This document shows positions 24,005-35,745 of a stretch of DNA of 64,000 nucleotides, in pieces. The DNA is from Xylaria sp. FL1777 (taxonomy: Eukaryota > Ascomycota > Sordariomycetes > Xylariales > Xylariaceae): positions 1-64,000 of the forward strand of contig MU400643.1 of assembly GCA_022578965.1 (NCBI GenBank), written 5' to 3'. The notes beneath the pieces are model-generated. The model made no database searches, had not been told where the DNA came from, and saw nothing but the letters and a program-made list of their open reading frames with translations. A program made the position numbers and the translations under genes. The first letter of the stretch is position 1. Every line of letters starts with the position of its first letter.

Positions 24005-24701
24005 GAGGGGTTTCGCCAAAAAGGAATTGGCGGGCATGGCGAAAGATCATGATGGATGTCATGGTGGCAACAAATGTACAACAGCGCTTCAATGTCTATG
24101 TAACGGCGGGATCCCGCCCATTGCCTTAATTCTCGAGTACCTTGGTTTTATTGCCATGGACTGTGCGCCTTTGGCCTGTCGACGGGTATGGTTGACTATG
24201 GCCGCACGGCTTGCGCTCGCGAGGATAGAGTTCGAACCTAGGTACTCTACATGTATAGTGGCCTGATCACCCTGTTTTTGGGATCCTCTTGTTAATTGGT
24301 TTCCACATGTTGAAATTGGTAGAGCTCCTCTGCGGAGTGCGCCACCGAACTGCAGCCAAGGTTGCTACCTACCTACCTAGGTAGTCTGCTAGTAGGTATA
24401 TACCTATATAGCTAGAATGTCACATGTAAGATTCAAGGCTTAATATCGATGAATTTAACTCCAGGTAGGTACGTAGTATATTCCTCAAAATCATGCATCT
24501 AGGTTAAGTAACTTCGATTGCCGTTTATATTTCGTAAAGGCAGCCGGCAGGCTCAGTGGTCTGCATGTATTCCCCTCCAAAAATTATCTAAATTGTAACA
24601 TTTCTGCTATGTCTAACTCCCAACCATTGAACGCCCTAAGATGCTCGCTGCTATTATTATTATCATAATACAAATGCACGCTGTGCAACTACTGCAACAT
24701 T
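24005..24701. other. Intergenic region
   Basis: No gene supported. It holds the MAPEG 3' UTR and, at about 24364-24410, a cluster of CTACCTACCTACCTAGGTAG words. The sequence near 24230 resembles a tRNA B box by chance only (see rejected items). Confidence 0.45.
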
Positions 24702-26612
24702 TTATGTGTATTCATCACCACTCATGTTTCTTCGTCTGCGTTTCCGCAGCTCTGGTAATACCTCATTGTCGTCCTCGACAATAAGCTCCTGCGTCACTTG
24801 CTCCTTTTCCGAGGTTTCCTGAGCACGTTCATGCGTCAATTCACGGCCATTGTTCCCTAGCACTTGACGTATGAAGTCAGTCAATGGTCTTTTTAATCAA
24901 TCCACGACAGGGTTTAAGAGTGCGCTGCACTTTCCATGCAACGGTCGAGCCGAGTTATTGGCAGGGACTGGGGGTTAGGATAAATGCCGTAAGTATCACT
25001 CACAGAAATCACCCAGGTATTTCATTGCTTGAAAGACCTCTTCACCGGCGGGAATAATATTGTCTCTCGGAAGGAGAAAGCCGTAACTTCCAGTGTCTCT
25101 CAGCTTGATTTGGTAACTATAATGTGCATTAAGCTGATGGTAAAAATAGTCCATCGCAGAACCTCCTCTAGCTTCGACCATTGGCTCAACAGAATCCGGG
25201 ACGGCACCTCCACATGCCGATGCCACCGTATAAAACTCTCCGTTCGACAGCCTTAAGTGTTTGGCTAGATTCATAGCAACCTCCTGGAGATTTTCGATAT
25301 TGGGTGGCTGCACTCCGCAAGAAAAGGAGTATGGAAAGAGAACCTGCTGAGAATATGAGTGTAGATCGAGATATCCTACAAATTTAAAGCCGTTTTCCGT
25401 CTCATTCTTGGCCCAGTCTGCTAACTGAGCAGCCTCGACGGCTTGGAACGGTTCATCGCCGCCGTAGCTTCCCGAGCACGGTTCATCCTGACGGCCGATC
25501 GAGTCCCACTGATAAGAAAAGGATCGGTCAAGATCAAGTCCCGGACAATACGACATTTTAGTCCGTTGTCGGGACTTGCGCCAAAGCCGATCAACCTCGA
25601 ATGTATAATCATATCCATCTGGATTTAGGACCGGGATGAAAACTAGATCGAAACGTTCAAGGATACTTTTGATTATGGGGTCCTCGTCTATGGATTGAAT
25701 AAAGGACCAGGCGACGTAGTTGACCGAACTGGTGGCGATCCATTCTCGGGCATGGAAGCCACCAGTGACCAAGACAACCTCACGGTGCTGACCAGGCGTG
25801 TCCTTGTTAGGCCGTATCCCGACTCGAAGAGCTGGGATATCACGACCCTCATAAGATTTTCCGATACTAATCATCTGGACGAGACCGCGCCCTCGAAACA
25901 TCGAATCGACTAGGCGCATCCAAGCCACTATGACAGAATACGGCTGGTAGTCACGAAAATAGACATCGACGACGTCATACTTCTTAGGCGTGCCATGAGA
26001 CGTAGGAATGGTACCGCGATCATAGAACTGATGGGCATGGTTGAGACTCGGATGAGAGGGGTAGGTAGCAGCGGCAGCGCGCGCAAGGTCTGGGATGAGG
26101 ATGGAGTGGTTCTCTAGTAGAGACGAGGGCAGAGCGCGAGTCAAAAAGCGGACGCGCCGACTGGGAATTCGAATATCCACATGGTTATCGGTGAAGTCCC
26201 ACACGTCCAGCAGCATGCGGTCAACAACTGTGCGCAAGGCCGCTTCATGTTGGGTATTAGAAACGTTGAAGCGGATGACGACTTGGTCCTCGTAGTCCTT
26301 CAAACTCTCGATAAGTCTCGGGCGATCGTCTATCCAGCGAGTCAGGGTGCCGCTTGACGAGGCATGTGAGGACGAGGCCGAGGGGAGACGGTCGAAGAGG
26401 AAGCGCAAGAAAGAGCGTGCAGTCGACGACGACGACGTGGACGTGGACGTGGACGAGGCTGCGAGCGATTGAGGGTCGGAGGACGTCGAGGCTCCAATTG
26501 GGCTTTCACCTCGAAGTGGAGGCAGGCCGGGAATGCGCGAGGCGCTGGTGTAGTCGAGGCCCAGGAAGAGCAGGGCGAAGAGCAGGGAACATGGACTGAA
26601 GACTGGGCGCAT
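24702..26612 (-). CDS. ECM14: Ecm14-type inactive zinc carboxypeptidase (M14 pseudopeptidase)
   Basis: Two exons on the minus strand, 26612-25004 and 24862-24702, giving 589 residues. An N-terminal signal peptide is seen (about 1-24, LLFALLFLGL core), then a propeptide-like region (about 90-170) and an M14 carboxypeptidase domain (about 210-535). The zinc ligands are present: His287 and Glu290 in FHAREW, and His418 in LDLHSYS. The general-base Glu of active M14 enzymes, expected in an ELRDTG motif, is Lys503 here (IKLRDTG). That replacement is the hallmark of Ecm14, a secretory-pathway or vacuolar pseudopeptidase linked by yeast genetics to the cell wall. The second exon adds a polar tail with RKRRRR. 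The intron (24863-25003) donor GTGAGT lies right where an unspliced reading would stop. Divergent from the Sec7 gene. Confidence 0.93.
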
Positions 26613-28509
26613 GTTGACTGGTGACGGCTTTGATGGACGTCAATGCGGTTGCATGGCACCCGCACGGCGAATACCCAGTCGTATTGAATATGCACAAGCA
26701 CTCAAAAACTCGAATGATATCAGAATAGAGGTAGAGGGGAAATATATACCGATATGTAGTATATGTTGTGTGTATATATTGCTGGAAGTGATAAAAGAGG
26801 TTGCCTGATCTCTCAGTTCTCAACAGTACAGCCTATACCTACGCATAAGGTAAGTTTGTAGAGGTAGCAGGCGACAACTTTGGCGGGGTTGAGGCGATTA
26901 CGCAGTACATAGGAAACATGGAACGGGAACAAAATCCTTTGCTACTTACCTAACTTGCTTAATGAGCTGCAGGTACAATGTATACTAGATATGTAGTAGT
27001 GGGTATCTATCTCCTAGGTAGGTATAAATAGGTACCTAATATACCTAAACAGACAGATAAATATACTACTAACCTACAGGTCTCCAGGATGTCAATTGTT
27101 AGCGCGGCGCTAGTAGCTTGTACTGGCAGGGAATTTTTGGTGTAAAAACCGTTTGATTTACCTGCCGAACAGGGGCTATTCAGTGGCAAAACTGCTGCAA
27201 AACTGATTAACAGTTAATTTTCTACTAAATTAACATGGCAGCTTTGTGAGTATCAGTACTCCTACTTTTTTAGTATTTAGCGCAGCGCTAACAATTGACA
27301 TCCTGGAGACCTGTACTAGGTAATTATGTACCTAGATACTGTAGGTGGTACCTACCGATATCCCCAAAGTGGGATCTTGTACGCAGTAGGTTTGGGGACA
27401 AACCTGGAGTTGTTAAATCTTTTTTCTTCTCGGATTTGCTATTCTCTGACCTCTTTCCCTTGTCCTCCTTCCAAGGAAAATCATAACATACATGACAGCA
27501 TGAATGAACCATGATGCTCTGATTACGCAACACCTTCAAGCGGTTTGACTCTTGCAGTTTCTGCCCTGTTTTGGATGTGGACCAATATGTAGATAAACTA
27601 GCTGCATGTGGGTACTACGTATACATAGGTCTACTGTGTAATGTACATAGGTATATGTAGCTGCGGGTTGCCTCTGGTCAACACATGCGTACAGTGTTGT
27701 AGTTGACGTTGAAGAGTACGGTACCTAAGAACATGTATGCAAATATATCATGTCTACGCTACATAGTAGGACCGCACGAAGGTAACCTAGCTTTTAAATA
27801 CCTAATAAAAGGTAAAGCGATGTATCGTATGTAGTAGGTATAGCTGAAGTTGAGACTCTTGACATCTATTCTGTTCAAATTTCTCACACGTGCGGGAAGG
27901 TAGCTAACCGTACCGTACCAAGACCTTACGTAGCATGCATGTACCTACCTAAAGTGAGAGAACAAACCCCCCCATGACAGTGCCTATTACTGCCCCATAC
28001 TGTGACAGGGCAGCGCTGTCCTACCATGGGTAGAACTGTGGTGTACAGTGGCAGGCTAGCGTACCTACCACGCTATCAGTCAACAGCCTGCCCACTCCCT
28101 GCCCGTCATCCTGTCTGTTCTTCGTCCATTGCTTTAGTTTTCAGTCCATCCCTCGTAATCCTCCATTGGACAACGGCCGCTGTGTTGTTGCGTATGTGTT
28201 GACAGCCGTCTCGACTCTCACCCCATTGTGGCCTGGGCACATCTCGGTCCATATCTCATTCCGCCCAAGTCGGCCAGCCTCTGCCACCCCCTTTCGACCC
28301 GCCTGCAATCTGCCCTGCCCTGCCCTGCCCTGCCGTGTTGCCGTGCCCTGCAGCGACTCGACGAGCCGACACGGGACAATGGGTCGGCGCCACTGTGAGG
28401 CTTGACGACGTCGTGCTGCCCCGAGCATCGCCCGTGTGTCATCGCGGCCACACTGACCTCACTCTCCCGCCGCGCCCCTCTCCCCGCTCCTCCAGCCAGC
28501 CAAGTGGTG
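26613..28509. promoter_or_regulatory. Divergent intergenic region with a MITE
   Basis: About 1.9 kb between ECM14 and the Sec7 gene, without a supported gene. It contains the MITE at 27077-27313 (listed separately), TACCTA words on both sides of it (about 27010-27045, 27345) and, from about 28080, C-rich sequence with CCCTGCCCTG repeats (about 28311-28332) that likely forms the Sec7 gene's promoter and leader. Confidence 0.5.
27077..27313. mobile_element. 237-bp MITE with 36-bp terminal inverted repeats, TA target
   Basis: The ends are inverted copies: both read CAGGTCTCCAGGATGTCAAT inward and continue to 36 bp with a single mismatch (G against T at position 30). The element is flanked on each side by TA (27075-27076 and 27314-27315), the target duplication of Tc1/mariner-type elements. 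The interior of about 165 bp has no coding frame. So it is best read as a non-autonomous miniature element mobilised by a TA-specific transposase elsewhere in the genome. Seen directly: inverted repeat, size and TA flanks. Inferred: superfamily. The TIRs are nearly identical, which suggests a fairly recent insertion. Confidence 0.85.
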
Positions 28510-31500
28510 ATGCCTTTCTTACGCCGTCGCGGCGTCATGGCTAGCGAGTCTGACATGCGCCGCCATACCACTCTTTTTGATCCCAAAGTTCAAGCCGACG
28601 ACGCCCTCCCGAGTCCCCAGCCCGTGAGCCATCGCCTCGAAAATGGCACTGCTTCGCAGCCCTCTAACGGTGGTAAATTCTCCACCACCCCGAACCTAAA
28701 CTTGGAACCGATCCGGGATGCGGCCAGAGTGAGCCAGGACTCCTATGACCGCCCGGAGTCTCCTCCGATCCAGGAAGAGAACCCGAGGCACCGCCGCTTC
28801 AGCATGCTTAGGTTCCGTAATGCCTCCGACTCCCAGTTGTCTACTAGATTGAAGCAGCACGCCGAGCAACCGCCGCCTATGCCCACACGTACGGTTCTTC
28901 CCGCTACTCTTTGTTCCCCCGGGGGACGTCATTTGCTAACATACGAGGTTGGATTTAGCTCCTGCCATTATCACAACTGCTCCTACCTTGAACTCCCTAG
29001 GGAGTGCCGCGTCCAACAAGAAGTCGAGTGTTCGTATTCCTTTGCGAATGCGCCGTTCGATTGATGTGCCAAGAGGTCAACCGGATCACGCACCCCGGGT
29101 CAAAATCTTGTCGGGCGCCAAAAAGGAGAAAAAGACCATCATGAACCAGCGCACAGAATCCCCAGCGAGTAGACACACCGTCAAATTCGAAGAGCCGTCC
29201 AAGCTTGCGCCGATGTCTGCCGCTTCAACCATCTCCGAGGACAACGGCTCTGCATTAGCCATGCCGGCCCACCGTCTGTCCGAGTCGTCTAGATCGGAGA
29301 GTAGTTCGACCGACCACACCGGCCAATTCCAACATACTACTGGTCCTTCCGGGCTGTTCCGCTTTGGTCGCCGGAAGCAGAAGCAACTAGAGCCGCTTTT
29401 TCCCTTGGGACATCTCCCTCAGAGATCAAAAACACCCACACTCTCAGTGACGAACTCAAATACGGTATCTCTTCCGCGTAGCTCAACCTCGACCACACAT
29501 ACCGCGGACGCCCCTCGTCCATCAACTGGCCATGATAGGTCAATAATTCCAGGGTCTCCAGGCCATGGCCTGATAACCAACAAGACGCCCGGCTCTCCTG
29601 CGACTCTACTATTTCGACCTAACTCTCGAAATTCTGGCCGATCGTCACCAACTCGACCAAATCTGGGAAATAGGGGTCGTTCCTCCACGATGAGCTCTCT
29701 AGGTGAGAGCTTTGCTGACCCTCAGTATCTAGGGGCATCTCGTACCTCATCCTCCACGGGCCGCAAGAGCTTTGGTGATCTCTTGGGGCTTAGTCGCGCA
29801 CGGCAAAATACAGACCTTTCCAGGCATGGGACCTTGACTCCTGCCACACCGGGATCGGTCACCTCTAAGAATAATTCCTTGCAATTGACCAGAGAAGTAG
29901 TTGCACTACCTGAGCGACGGGAAGATGACACCCCTGCCAAATATCTCGCACGGGTCGAAGATGTAATCCCCCGCGGTTCCATTGCTAGTGCACTTTCCAA
30001 AGAAGTCGATCCCTTCCACGCCGCCGTCCTGCGCAGCTATATGCGATCCTTTAGCTTCTTTGAAGAGCCTATGGATATGGCTATTCGGAAACTCCTCATG
30101 GAGGCTGAGCTCCCAAAGGAAACTCAACAGATTGACAGGTGCTTGGAAGCATTTGCGAACCGATATCATGAGTGCAACCCGGGGATATATGCTTCACCGG
30201 ATCAAGCCTATTTTATTGCCTTCTCTCTGCTCATATTACACACAGACGTGTTCAACAAAAACAATAAGTATAAGATGCAGAAGGCAGATTATCTGAAGAA
30301 CACTCGCGGTGAGGGTATCTTTGATGATGTACTTGAGTGTTTTTATGACAATATTAGCTATACTCCCTTTATCCACCTAGAAGACGATGTTCATACCAAC
30401 GGCGACCGTGTGGGGAGCTTAAAGTTGAAGAAAAAGTCTGTCTTTCCCACAGCCATTGCAGAACCAACCAGAAGATCGAGGGATCTACTGGACCCCTATA
30501 CACTGATATTGGATGGAAAACTGGATATACTACGACCAGCCCTAAAAGATCAGATACCTCTAGAGGAGCATTATAGTTACTTAGGTACTGCAAATCGCCT
30601 GAATTTGAAAGAACTCCAGAGAACGTTCTTCAAGACCGGCGTACTTCAGATCGTATCAGCTCGGTCACGTCCGGATGCGTTCATGACGGAAAAGACGCAA
30701 AACAACCCCGAAGCAGCACATCCGGGGATCGTTGATATTAAAGTCACTAAAGTTGGGCTGCTCTGGCGGAAAGAAGTTACTAAACGGAGGACTCGGTCCC
30801 CATGGCAAGAGTGGGGTGCCATCTTGACCGGGGCACAGTTGTACTTCTTTCGAAATGCCAGCTGGGTCAAGAACCTGCTACATCAGCATGAAGCTCACGT
30901 AAAGTCAGGTCATGATGGCGTCCCGCTTATATTCAAACCACCATTGGACAATTTCAAGCCAGACGCGCTGATGTCGACTGAGGGAGCAGTAGCCCTTTGG
31001 GACAGCAATTACAAGAGGCACAAGAATGCGTTTGTATACGTCAGGCATGGGGGTCTTGAAGAGGTGCTGTTAGCGCAGAGTGAGGAAGATCGAAATGACT
31101 GGCTCGCGAAGCTCAATTACGCAGCCGCATTTAGAACGTCGGGTGTTCGAATGCGTGGCGTTGTTGGCGGCAATTACGAGGGGCAAAGCCGCCGAGCGAT
31201 TCGCAGGCTGGATAGTGCTGGTGCAACACAACTCATTCAGACCCCGACCGGAGAGGTGGCTATCAACCGTAGCAAAATTGATCATCAGATGGCTCGAGAT
31301 ATTTTCCTTGCTCGGCGAACGATGATGCGCCAGAAGATTGAGGAAGCCGAAGAAAAACTCGAGATCGCGCAGAAGCATCTCGAGACGCAGCTCAGAAATG
31401 CACGACATCTACTAGTCCTAGCTCCGATTCAAGAGAGAACTCGAGAACAAGTATGCAACGGTGCAGCCAAAATTATAGCCCAACTGAGATGGTCGCGCAT

Positions 31501-32791
31501 CGACTTCTGGAGGTTGAAGTGCCACCGCGATGTATTAGCGATGGATTTAGCCGAAGAAAGAGACGTGATTGGGGACATTATGGAGTCTCCCCCCGAGCCT
31601 CCTCTCCCCCCCCTGGAAACCAAGGGAAGTAACAGCATCATAGCTCAAGAGGCGAAATTATCTCCTACCTCGGTATCTCCACCCCAGTCCTCCGATTTCA
31701 ATCTGCACCCAGATGTTGAGTCACCAGGCCTTGATACCTTCCATACACCCCCCTCTAGCGCTATAACGCCGGCCCCTGACGACAGGCCGCATTCGCGTTT
31801 TGGTAGTTCTAGCGCTAGGAAAACGTCTCTCTCCAGTGTAGCTTCTTCTAAACCTGCCGCCGCATCACACCTGCAGGCCGCTTCCACCTCTCCACCTCGA
31901 CCCAGGTCCAACCTCCTAGACGCAGATTTAGCGGAAGACAAGCATGAGAGGCATATACTAGAGCAAGCTGGACTGCTCGAATTGGAGTCTCCCCGCACCT
32001 TCGACCGCCGTCCCAGCTCCGCCTACACGACTGATGATACACCGGACCGTGGTAAGCGAGGTAGTATCGGTGGAACTGACAATGATCAGTCTGACAGAAG
32101 TAAAACACGGCGTAGCTTGCAACGTACTCTGCGAGAGGGCGCCGGCCATATATCGCACCACCGAAGCAAGAAGGGTAGGGACTCTCTGTCAGTCGGGGGT
32201 ATCTCCGATGATGAAGGTCTCTCTAGAGGCACCGGTAGTTTTACAGTTCATGGTAAAAAGGCGTCGGTCATCAATTTTGGTAATGAGTTGCAAGGTATTG
32301 CGACGGATGAACATTTGAAGCACCGTAAACAGGCACAGCCAGGTGGCGAGCTAGGGTCTAAATATCCTGGTAGCGCTGCTGATGATGATGATGACAATGA
32401 TTTTCATTCCCTTCTTGGTCGTCTGCCCGAGCATTCGGGCAGACGCGGATCGGCTACAAGTGCCAGCACGGCGACAGCTCGATCTTTCCGGGATCTCCAT
32501 CGCAAATACTCTTCGCGGGCAACTAAGGGTACTGCCGGCGGGAATCTTGTTGTGCCGTCCGACGAAGACAGCGACGCCGCACTAAGTTTCTCAGATGGCC
32601 GTCGATCTCCACTACCGCCGCTTGACGATGATGAGGACGAAAACCGCGCGTCAGAGACACCCCTACAAGCTCGATTTTACACACCAGAGTCTCCAAGCTC
32701 CCCAGTACAAGAAAAGAACACATCAGATACTGAACAAGAAACGGAAGAGGCCAACCGTTTCCATTCCTCAGCAGTTCAAGTACGCGCCTAA
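28510..32791 (+). CDS. Sec7-PH domain Arf guanine-nucleotide exchange factor (Syt1-like)
   Basis: Two exons, 28510-28888 and 28959-32791, giving 1403 residues. It should load GTP on an Arf-family GTPase at Golgi or plasma membrane. The first about 400 residues are Ser/Pro/Arg-rich and disordered. The Sec7 domain (about 415-620) holds LPKETQQIDRCLEAFANRY, with Glu514 in the place of the catalytic glutamic finger, and the second conserved motif LLILHTDVFNKNNK. A PH domain follows (about 715-850; GLLWRKEV to DWLAKLNY), then a coiled coil (about 900-960, RQKIEEAEEKLEIAQKHLE) and a long acidic, Ser-rich tail. This order fits yeast Syt1 and filamentous-fungal 'Sec7 domain' proteins better than the much larger Sec7 or Gea. 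The intron has GTACGG and TTTAG; an in-frame ATG at 28540 is an alternative start. Confidence 0.92.
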
Positions 32792-33615
32792 TAATTGTCA
32801 TTTTCCATTACACAAGACTGTAATTAGCGATTGGGTGGAGCATCATCTTTTCGGAGCACCGCAAAAATGTTCTCATAGCAGGTCATGGCGTTTTTTTTTT
32901 TGAAGATATAGGGAAACACGAATGGAAAATAGAAAGGTTTGTTTTCCGCGAGGCTTTGAGTCACTTTTCTTCGTTCCCGGCCCATTTATCCACCATGTAA
33001 CGATAAGACACAGAGACGCGCAGAGCGGAGCAGATGAATAATCCGGTTAGCTATGCTCCTCTCCAAGCAAAATTCCTATAGACAGCTAGCCAGACAGTCA
33101 CTTTGACATTTTCCTCCCCTTTTCTTTCGTTTAATGAGTGATGAGTGATGGGTCTACCAAACTCTCGCACTATATACATATGATGGAGCTCAGGTACCTT
33201 TAAACATCGGTACAAACCTAGGGAGGGGATAGTAATAAAGGGGCTGTATAGACCATGCATCCTTGGCATCAATAAGATACTACATGTAATACCTATTTGT
33301 TTTGTTTTTGTTTTGTTCTTTGGTCTTTTTGCCTATACATATCCGTGACCATCACGACAACCAGGGGAATGGTTTCCTACACTTCGAAGTACATCCCCAA
33401 AACTGGTAGTTTTACCAATACTCGCTCAAATGGCCTATAACAAAATTATACAAGGGACAGTAGCATCATTACATATGACTAATTAGCCACAGTGGCGGTG
33501 AATAATAGCAGTCACTCGGTATTCATTGAGGTCGTCCGTCGACCGTATGGGAAAGCGTCAAGGCATCTCGCATATATACAACGCAGCCAGCCCGGCCGAG
33601 ATTTCCCCGTATGGT
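32792..33615. other. Convergent intergenic region
   Basis: 824 bp between the stops of the Sec7 and SRP72 genes, presumably both 3' UTRs. T/A-rich stretches (about 32887-32902, 33297-33330) are seen; no gene or RNA. Confidence 0.45.
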
Positions 33616-35629
33616 TTATTTCTTTCCTTTCTTTTTCTTCTTGCCACCGGTGGCCTTTTCCACCTTAACGGCCCCCGCGCCGCCCACGAGTTCAAGTGTC
33701 TCCTCCTTAACAACGCCGCCTTGTGTAGCCTCCTGTGCGCGCTTCTTCCCCTTCTTCCCCTTGGGACGGTAAGTGCTGCGGTCTCGCAGCGGGAGCCACC
33801 GTTCGGGATCAGGCTGCTTGCCCTCCTCGTAGTCCTTTGGCAGCCGCTTCTTCCGCCGGCGCTTCGCGGCTTTCCCTTTCTCCGGTTCATCAGCTACTGC
33901 TGCTCTTTTCCTGCTTGAGGGTGCAAGCGCCGCAACCGGGCATACACCCGCTTGTATTAAAGCTTGGACATCGACAGCTGCTGTCAGTCGCTCCACAGGC
34001 GCCAACTTTTGCAAATATGGCTCGACCTTGGCGTAATCTCTGGTGGCGAAGGATGCTACAAGCCCGGCTGCTGCTGTAATATCCTGGCCGGGCTGCGCAA
34101 CGAGTTTTTCAAAGTTTGCCCCTGCCGCTGCCACGTCCTCGGGATTGGATGAACGGAGGAGCTCTACGCCGGCCTCACGCAGGAGGGATGCGGAGGGACA
34201 CTCTGGTCTTGACCGCCAGTGCGCTGAGGCTCTGGCTAATTCGGCGCGGATCGAGTTCTGCCGGCCTTGCAGGCGGTAAAGCGCCACAGCGGCAGCCACG
34301 AGTCCAGGGGAAAATCGCACATCAGTATAATCGGCAGTAGTTACACTCTCCAAGCGTTTTAAAAATGTCTCTAGTATGGCCAAGGCTGGGCCGGGGTTCC
34401 GCGTTTGGACGTAGAGTTGAATGATTGTCAACAAGAGTCCCACGTCGTTCGGACGTTTCTCCAATACCGGCAGAATTTTTCGGATGGCGGCCTTGCCCTT
34501 CCCCATCTCGGTACGAGCAGCAGCACTTATGACGCCGAGAGGCGCAGCATCGAGCAGTGCTGAGGGCGTGGAGGCAGAGAGAATCCGACTGTTAGCTGAT
34601 GACTCCGTTCCTTCAAACTTCTGCATCTGTAGGTCTAACGCGTATTTGTTTCGCCTCAACACGGATTGCTGATATTCAAATAGCTTGTCATTGCCAGATA
34701 GTTTGCCTGCGAGCTCAGAAACACGCTGGGTCAAGTAAGGATTGCCTTCCGTCCCACCCAGGGCGATCTGGTTATTCTGAGCAACTGCCCTCGTGGGTGC
34801 TTCTGGGATACTACGGAGAGTGTCAGATGCTAGTATTAATTAAAAGAATCGGTGCTAGTACGTACTCGGACTGCACGACGAGCTTTTGCAAGGCGGCGGC
34901 TTCCGAGCCCTTACCCAGCTGGGAGAGCACATAAATGTGTTGAACAATGATAGGAAGTAGCTCAGCCTTCTTCTCGTCAGACGATAAGTCCTCGCTTGCC
35001 TCGCAGAGATCTCGGGCCCGTTTAAGCAGGATGGAGGCTTTGGCAAGCTCGGCTCGCGCAATGTGGGCGCAGGCGGCATTATAGGCGGTTTCGAAGGACT
35101 CAAGATCAGCACGCGAAGGTTGCCTATCGCCATCATCTATTAGGTGACCATGGCCAGCCCACTCTAGCTGCGCATGAGTGGCTAGGAGATTAATCCTGAC
35201 GTCGTTCTCGTCGCCATGCAGGCCGGGTGTTTCGCTGGCAAGACCACGGTACAACGAGGCGGCGTCTGCAAAGCGCTCGGCGCGGTATGCGATCTGGGCG
35301 CGAAGATGACGGAACGAGCGGGAGTCAGCTCGAGCCGAGGGCGCCTTCTCGGCAGCGTCCCCGGCTTCCTGGAGGTGGCCAGTCTTGTATAGAGCATAAG
35401 CCTTCTCGAGGGCGCACCTGGACTCTAGCACATGGCCGCCTTCGGCGATGGCCCGCAAGGCATCGTCGAAGCGATCGAGCTTGAGAAGCGCAACGACCCG
35501 GGCATGCTGGGCGTCGATATCGGTCTTGGAGGCTCGGATGGCGGCATTGGCAAGCTTGAGGACCTCGTCGTGGTCCTGGATGGTCGATGCCCGCAGAAGG
35601 GAGGCCAGAGTGGCAGCCGGGTCCGACAT
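33616..35629 (-). CDS. SRP72: Signal recognition particle subunit SRP72
   Basis: Two exons on the minus strand, 35629-34866 and 34810-33616, giving 652 residues, normal for SRP72. With SRP68 it binds the SRP RNA and supports elongation arrest and targeting to the ER. The N-terminal two thirds are TPR-like helical pairs (for example ALEKAYALYKTGHLQEA, FETAYNAACAHIARAELAKA, AEFADAASLY-type repeats). The C terminus has the conserved RNA-binding motif KDYEEGKQPDPERWLPLRDR followed by Lys-rich sequence ending KKKKKGKK. The 55-bp intron (34811-34865; GTACGT/CGTAG) joins QSD to IPEAPTR. The leader holds a 12-bp tandem repeat. Confidence 0.94.
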
Positions 35630-35669
35630 GATGATGCTAGTCGATATTGGTTGCTGTCGTTATATGCGT

Positions 35670-35745
35670 CGGTATATGTGCCGTTGGATGTGCCGTCGGA
35701 TGTGCCGTCGGATGTGCCGTCGTATATGCCGTCGTATATGCCGTG
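35670..35745. repeat. 12-bp tandem repeat in the SRP72 leader/promoter
   Basis: About six copies of a 12-bp unit near ATGTGCCGTCGG, drifting to ATATGCCGTCGT on the right. It begins about 40 bp upstream of the SRP72 start codon, so it is in the leader or core promoter. Confidence 0.85.

Noticed and set aside
24225..24245. AGAGTTCGAACCTAG as a tRNA B box
   Set aside because: No A box or anticodon arm at the right distance, and the T-stem halves do not pair.
28141..28586. Minus-strand frames opposite the start of the Sec7 gene
   Set aside because: Low-complexity Arg/Gly/Ala product from the C-rich leader on the other strand; no motif.
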